Assembly: GCA_033763335.1 (NCBI GenBank)
Contig: JANRKU010000148.1
Coordinates: 1-15,627 of the forward strand
Direction of reading: 5' to 3'
Length of the DNA stretch: 15,627 nucleotides
Source of the DNA: GCA-2794515 sp033763335
GTDB taxonomy: Bacteria; Chloroflexota; Anaerolineae; Aggregatilineales; Phototrophicaceae
A program made the translations under genes and the position numbers. The notes below the pieces were generated by a model. It was not told the DNA's origin, made no database searches, and was given only the letters and a program-made list of their open reading frames with translations. Shown piece by piece: positions 13,777 to 15,627 of this stretch. Each line of letters begins with the position of its first letter. Within the stretch, counting starts at the first letter, position 1.

Positions 13777-15246
13777 TTATTGCACCACATCTATTTGCAG
13801 GCTATATTCCCCAGGAGTGCCTTCCATTGGGAAGTAAATCCCGTTACGCACGCGGATGATATATACACTGTCATAATAGAGGGTCACTTCATAGATATAG
13901 GTACCGGGTGCGGCACTATTGACATTGGCAATACTCACATCTGGTGATTCAAATGCTTCCCCTTGTATATCAAAGGCAGGTGCATAACCACCATTTAGGC
14001 TTTTTAGGGTAATGCGGATGGTTTGATTGGCGGTGGCTTGATAGCGATAGACCGCTTCATACACATCAGGATTATCGAAAATGCCTGTTACTGGCACGCC
14101 AACTTCAAGTATTGGGGTAGCGGTTGCGCCCAATGTGAGGGTGAAGGGGCTGACTTTGCCAAATACTTCTTCTGGTGAGCCATAAGAAGCACGGTTGACA
14201 ACGACATAATATGTCCCTGTATTCATGGCACGCAGGGGGTCAATGACAAACCCGCCCAAATTTGACCCGTCCATATAATCAATTGTGCTGGCACCATTCA
14301 TGCTAAACCCACCAGGGGCATAGACAGTGATGCTGATGGGGTGAGCATCGGTGGCTTGTTCGCCTCTGAGGTTCAGAATTTCGCCCATCGTGGCATTAAA
14401 TGAATAATAGGCTGTGGGGGTGGTATCATCCAAAGAACCTGTAGCGGGTGTGTCAAGCACGAGTGGGGTAGCGGCGACTTCTGTCACCACCAATTCCGCT
14501 TGTATGACTTGTTCTGGGGCAAACATGGGGAGATTTGGGTCGTTGCTATATGCCCGTACAAACACAATATTTGCACCACCATCGGAATCTACAATCACGG
14601 GGTCTACAGCAAACGATGTGCTACCGAGTGGGGAATAATTGGAATAAAAATAGTTGCCAATGGGTCCACGAACTTCGACACTAATATTCCAATTGCCAGC
14701 CTCGCCACCGCTAACGATATTCGCCACCACACGCGCTAGTGGGGTGCTAATATCATCGTTGAGTAGGCTAAAAAAGGCGACGGTGCTATTATTGCTCAAT
14801 TGGAAGGGGGCGGGTTGGTTAAGTGCCAAGACGGGTACTTGGGCGATTTCTACGATTAACTCGAATGTGCCTGTTGAGTTTACAGTTGTAGAATCACAGC
14901 AACTGCTGGCAACGAGGGTATAGGTGCCTGTTTCGCCCAATGTGATAGGACCCATAAAGGCATTTTTCATGCCGCCGCTATCATCATCGGTATAATAATC
15001 AAAGCCTTGTGGGTCTAAAAGGCGCAAGAAGCTATCGAGTCCGCTACCACTAGTGGCACGCATCCGAGCAACAATAACATCGCCCGCAGTGCCAGTAAAC
15101 GTATAGGATAGGGAGGGGGTAGCCTCACTAATTTCGCCAGTGACGGCTTGTCCATAGGTGATGGGGGTCGCTTCTTGTGCAAAGACCGTAAAGGGCAATG
15201 CAAAGAGGGCGATGAGGCAAATGATTAAAAATCTTTTTTTGGTCAT
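13777..15246 (-). CDS. Large secreted protein with repeated PPC-like beta domains
   Basis: This is a 489-residue exported protein. Residues 1-23 are a signal peptide (MTKKRF, hydrophobic core, cleavage after VFA before QEATP). About 27-135 is the clearest PPC-type domain: TGEISEATPSLSYTFTGTAGD, then DSFLRLLDPQGFDYYTDDDSGG with an acidic loop, then GETGTYTLVAS. Adjacent cysteines 116-117 (SSCCDS) are unusual. The rest is beta-rich, with recognisable repeats of the opening strand at about 253-272 (ATPLVLDTPATGSLDDTTPTAYYSF) and about 376-400 (ATPILEVGVPVTGIFDNPD). No catalytic domain is visible, so an adhesive, structural or binding role at the cell surface is inferred. AAGGAG (complement of 15255-15260) eight bases before the ATG fixes the start. 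A possible -10 TAAAAT with -35 TTCATA lies upstream. It is divergent from the tRNA unit. Confidence 0.82.
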   Translation of the reverse strand: MTKKRFLIICLIALFALPFTVFAQEATPITYGQAVTGEISEATPSLSYTFTGTAGDVIVARMRATSGSGLDSFLRLLDPQGFDYYTDDDSGGMKNAFMGPITLGETGTYTLVASSCCDSTTVNSTGTFELIVEIAQVPVLALNQPAPFQLSNNSTVAFFSLLNDDISTPLARVVANIVSGGEAGNWNISVEVRGPIGNYFYSNYSPLGSTSFAVDPVIVDSDGGANIVFVRAYSNDPNLPMFAPEQVIQAELVVTEVAATPLVLDTPATGSLDDTTPTAYYSFNATMGEILNLRGEQATDAHPISITVYAPGGFSMNGASTIDYMDGSNLGGFVIDPLRAMNTGTYYVVVNRASYGSPEEVFGKVSPFTLTLGATATPILEVGVPVTGIFDNPDVYEAVYRYQATANQTIRITLKSLNGGYAPAFDIQGEAFESPDVSIANVNSAAPGTYIYEVTLYYDSVYIIRVRNGIYFPMEGTPGEYSLQIDVVQ

Positions 15247-15317
15247 AAAGGGGTCTCCTTAAATGTGTGAAAGTAAAGACAATTTTATCGTATCATAAAA
15301 AGCGTATGAATAGCGCA

Positions 15318-15346
15318 TTGACCCCTACCGATTGCTATGCTATACT
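15318..15346 (+). promoter_or_regulatory. Strong promoter of the tRNA-Ser pair
   Basis: TTGACC (15318-15323) and TATACT (15341-15346) are exactly 17 bases apart, matching the sigma70 consensus at five of six and five of six positions. A transcript would start near 15353, about 26 bases before the first tRNA. Confidence 0.78.
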
Positions 15347-15362
15347 CCTACGTAGTGAAATC

Positions 15363-15378
15363 GGTCATTTTGGTCATT
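15363..15378 (+). repeat. Short direct repeat in the tRNA leader
   Basis: GGTCATT occurs at 15363-15369 and 15372-15378, directly before the first tRNA. It may be chance or part of a leader processing or regulatory site. Confidence 0.4.
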
Positions 15379-15465
15379 GGAAAGATGGCCGAGCGGCTTA
15401 AGGCGTTAGTCTTGAAAACTAAAGTGGCGGTCACGCCACCGTGGGTTCGAATCCCACTCTTTCCG
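15379..15465 (+). tRNA. trnS-UGA: tRNA-Ser (anticodon UGA)
   Basis: The 87-base gene folds as a class II tRNA. The acceptor GGAAAGA (15379-15385) pairs with TCTTTCC (15458-15464), and the discriminator is G15465. The D stem GCC/GGC is at 15388-15390/15402-15404. The anticodon stem TTAGT/ACTAA holds the loop CTTGAAA with anticodon TGA (15413-15415). The long variable arm GTGGCG/CGCCAC (15424-15439) is typical of serine. The T arm GTGGG-TTCGAAT-CCCAC is at 15441-15457. The 3' CCA is not encoded, so a CCA-adding enzyme must supply it. Confidence 0.97.
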
Positions 15466-15485
15466 CAGTATTAAAAACCGAATAT

Positions 15486-15575
15486 GGGGAGGTGCCAGAG
15501 TGGACGATCGGGGCTGCCTGCTAAGCAGTTGCACCGTGTAAAGCGGTGCCGCAGGTTCGAATCCTGTCCTCCCCG
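15486..15575 (+). tRNA. trnS-GCU: tRNA-Ser (anticodon GCU)
   Basis: The 90-base gene is a class II tRNA. The acceptor GGGGAGG (15486-15492) pairs with CCTCCCC (15568-15574), and the discriminator is G15575. The anticodon stem GCTGC/GCAGT (15513-15517/15525-15529) holds the loop CTGCTAA with anticodon GCT (15520-15522). The long variable arm GCACCG/CGGTGC (from 15531) is serine-like, and the T loop TTCGAAT is at 15556-15562. The 3' CCA is not encoded. It is only 20 bases after the first tRNA-Ser, and the pair is probably cotranscribed from the promoter at 15318. Confidence 0.97.
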
Positions 15576-15585
15576 CACTGTAATA

Positions 15586-15621
15586 AAAAATCGGCAGACA
15601 CACTCCTGCCGATTTTTGTTT
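15586..15621 (+). terminator. Intrinsic terminator after the tRNA-Ser pair
   Basis: Perfect 12-base arms 15586-15597 and 15606-15617 (core TCGGCAG and CTGCCGA) surround an eight-base loop, and the 3' arm runs into TTTTTGTTTT. The A-rich left arm means it could also end transcripts arriving from the other strand. Confidence 0.9.
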
Positions 15622-15627
15622 TATATA

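Noticed and set aside
15406..15603. Minus-strand open frame over the tRNA region with a GFEPA segment
   Set aside because: It is antisense to both tRNA-Ser genes. Frames of this kind are a known artefact of translating tRNA sequence.

Overview
The window looks like chromosomal DNA of a Chloroflexota bacterium, probably in or near Anaerolineae. This placement is inferred from style and not from a marker gene. The clues are secreted proteins built from PPC-like beta domains, a lipoprotein with a Pro/Thr-rich stalk, two long PucR-type regulators, a membrane-tethered TIR protein, and many small GC-rich palindromes between genes. Base composition is moderate, and no phage, plasmid, transposase or CRISPR signal is visible.

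Layout. (1) 1-1478: the 3' end of a gene for a membrane-anchored TIR-domain protein, which overlaps by four bases (ATGA) a nitrate/sulfonate/taurine-type ABC transporter ATPase. (2) 1479-1764: a noncoding stretch holding a cluster of hairpins. (3) 1765-4062: an N-terminally anchored SGNH hydrolase, then a secreted PPC-domain protein with its own promoter and a strong terminator. (4) 4227-6507: a long-chain flavodoxin and a PucR-family regulator. (5) 6587-9065: three genes in one probable operon behind a near-consensus promoter: a 526-residue multi-domain protein with a HARE-like winged helix, and two small proteins of unknown function. (6) 9066-9224: a nested-palindrome element between converging genes. 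(7) 9225-10830: a lipoprotein gene (minus strand) divergent from a four-helix membrane protein gene (plus strand). (8) 10976-13678: a second PucR-family regulator, then an aldo/keto reductase. (9) 13777-15246: a second, larger secreted PPC-like protein on the minus strand. (10) 15318-15627: a tRNA-Ser(UGA)/tRNA-Ser(GCU) pair with a clear promoter and terminator.

How the genes work together. There is no single pathway. Most transcription units are short and independent. A theme of envelope and extracytoplasmic proteins runs through the window: the TIR protein, SGNH hydrolase, two PPC proteins, the lipoprotein and the four-helix membrane protein. Two PucR regulators lie 4.5 kb apart with no obvious catabolic operon beside them. 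The part most worth follow-up is the three-gene unit at 6587-9065, followed by the palindrome-rich element just downstream and the TIR/ABC-ATPase overlap.

No gene-free stretch exceeds 300 bases. The longest is 1479-1764, described below. Function calls rest on motifs read by eye and no database search was possible.
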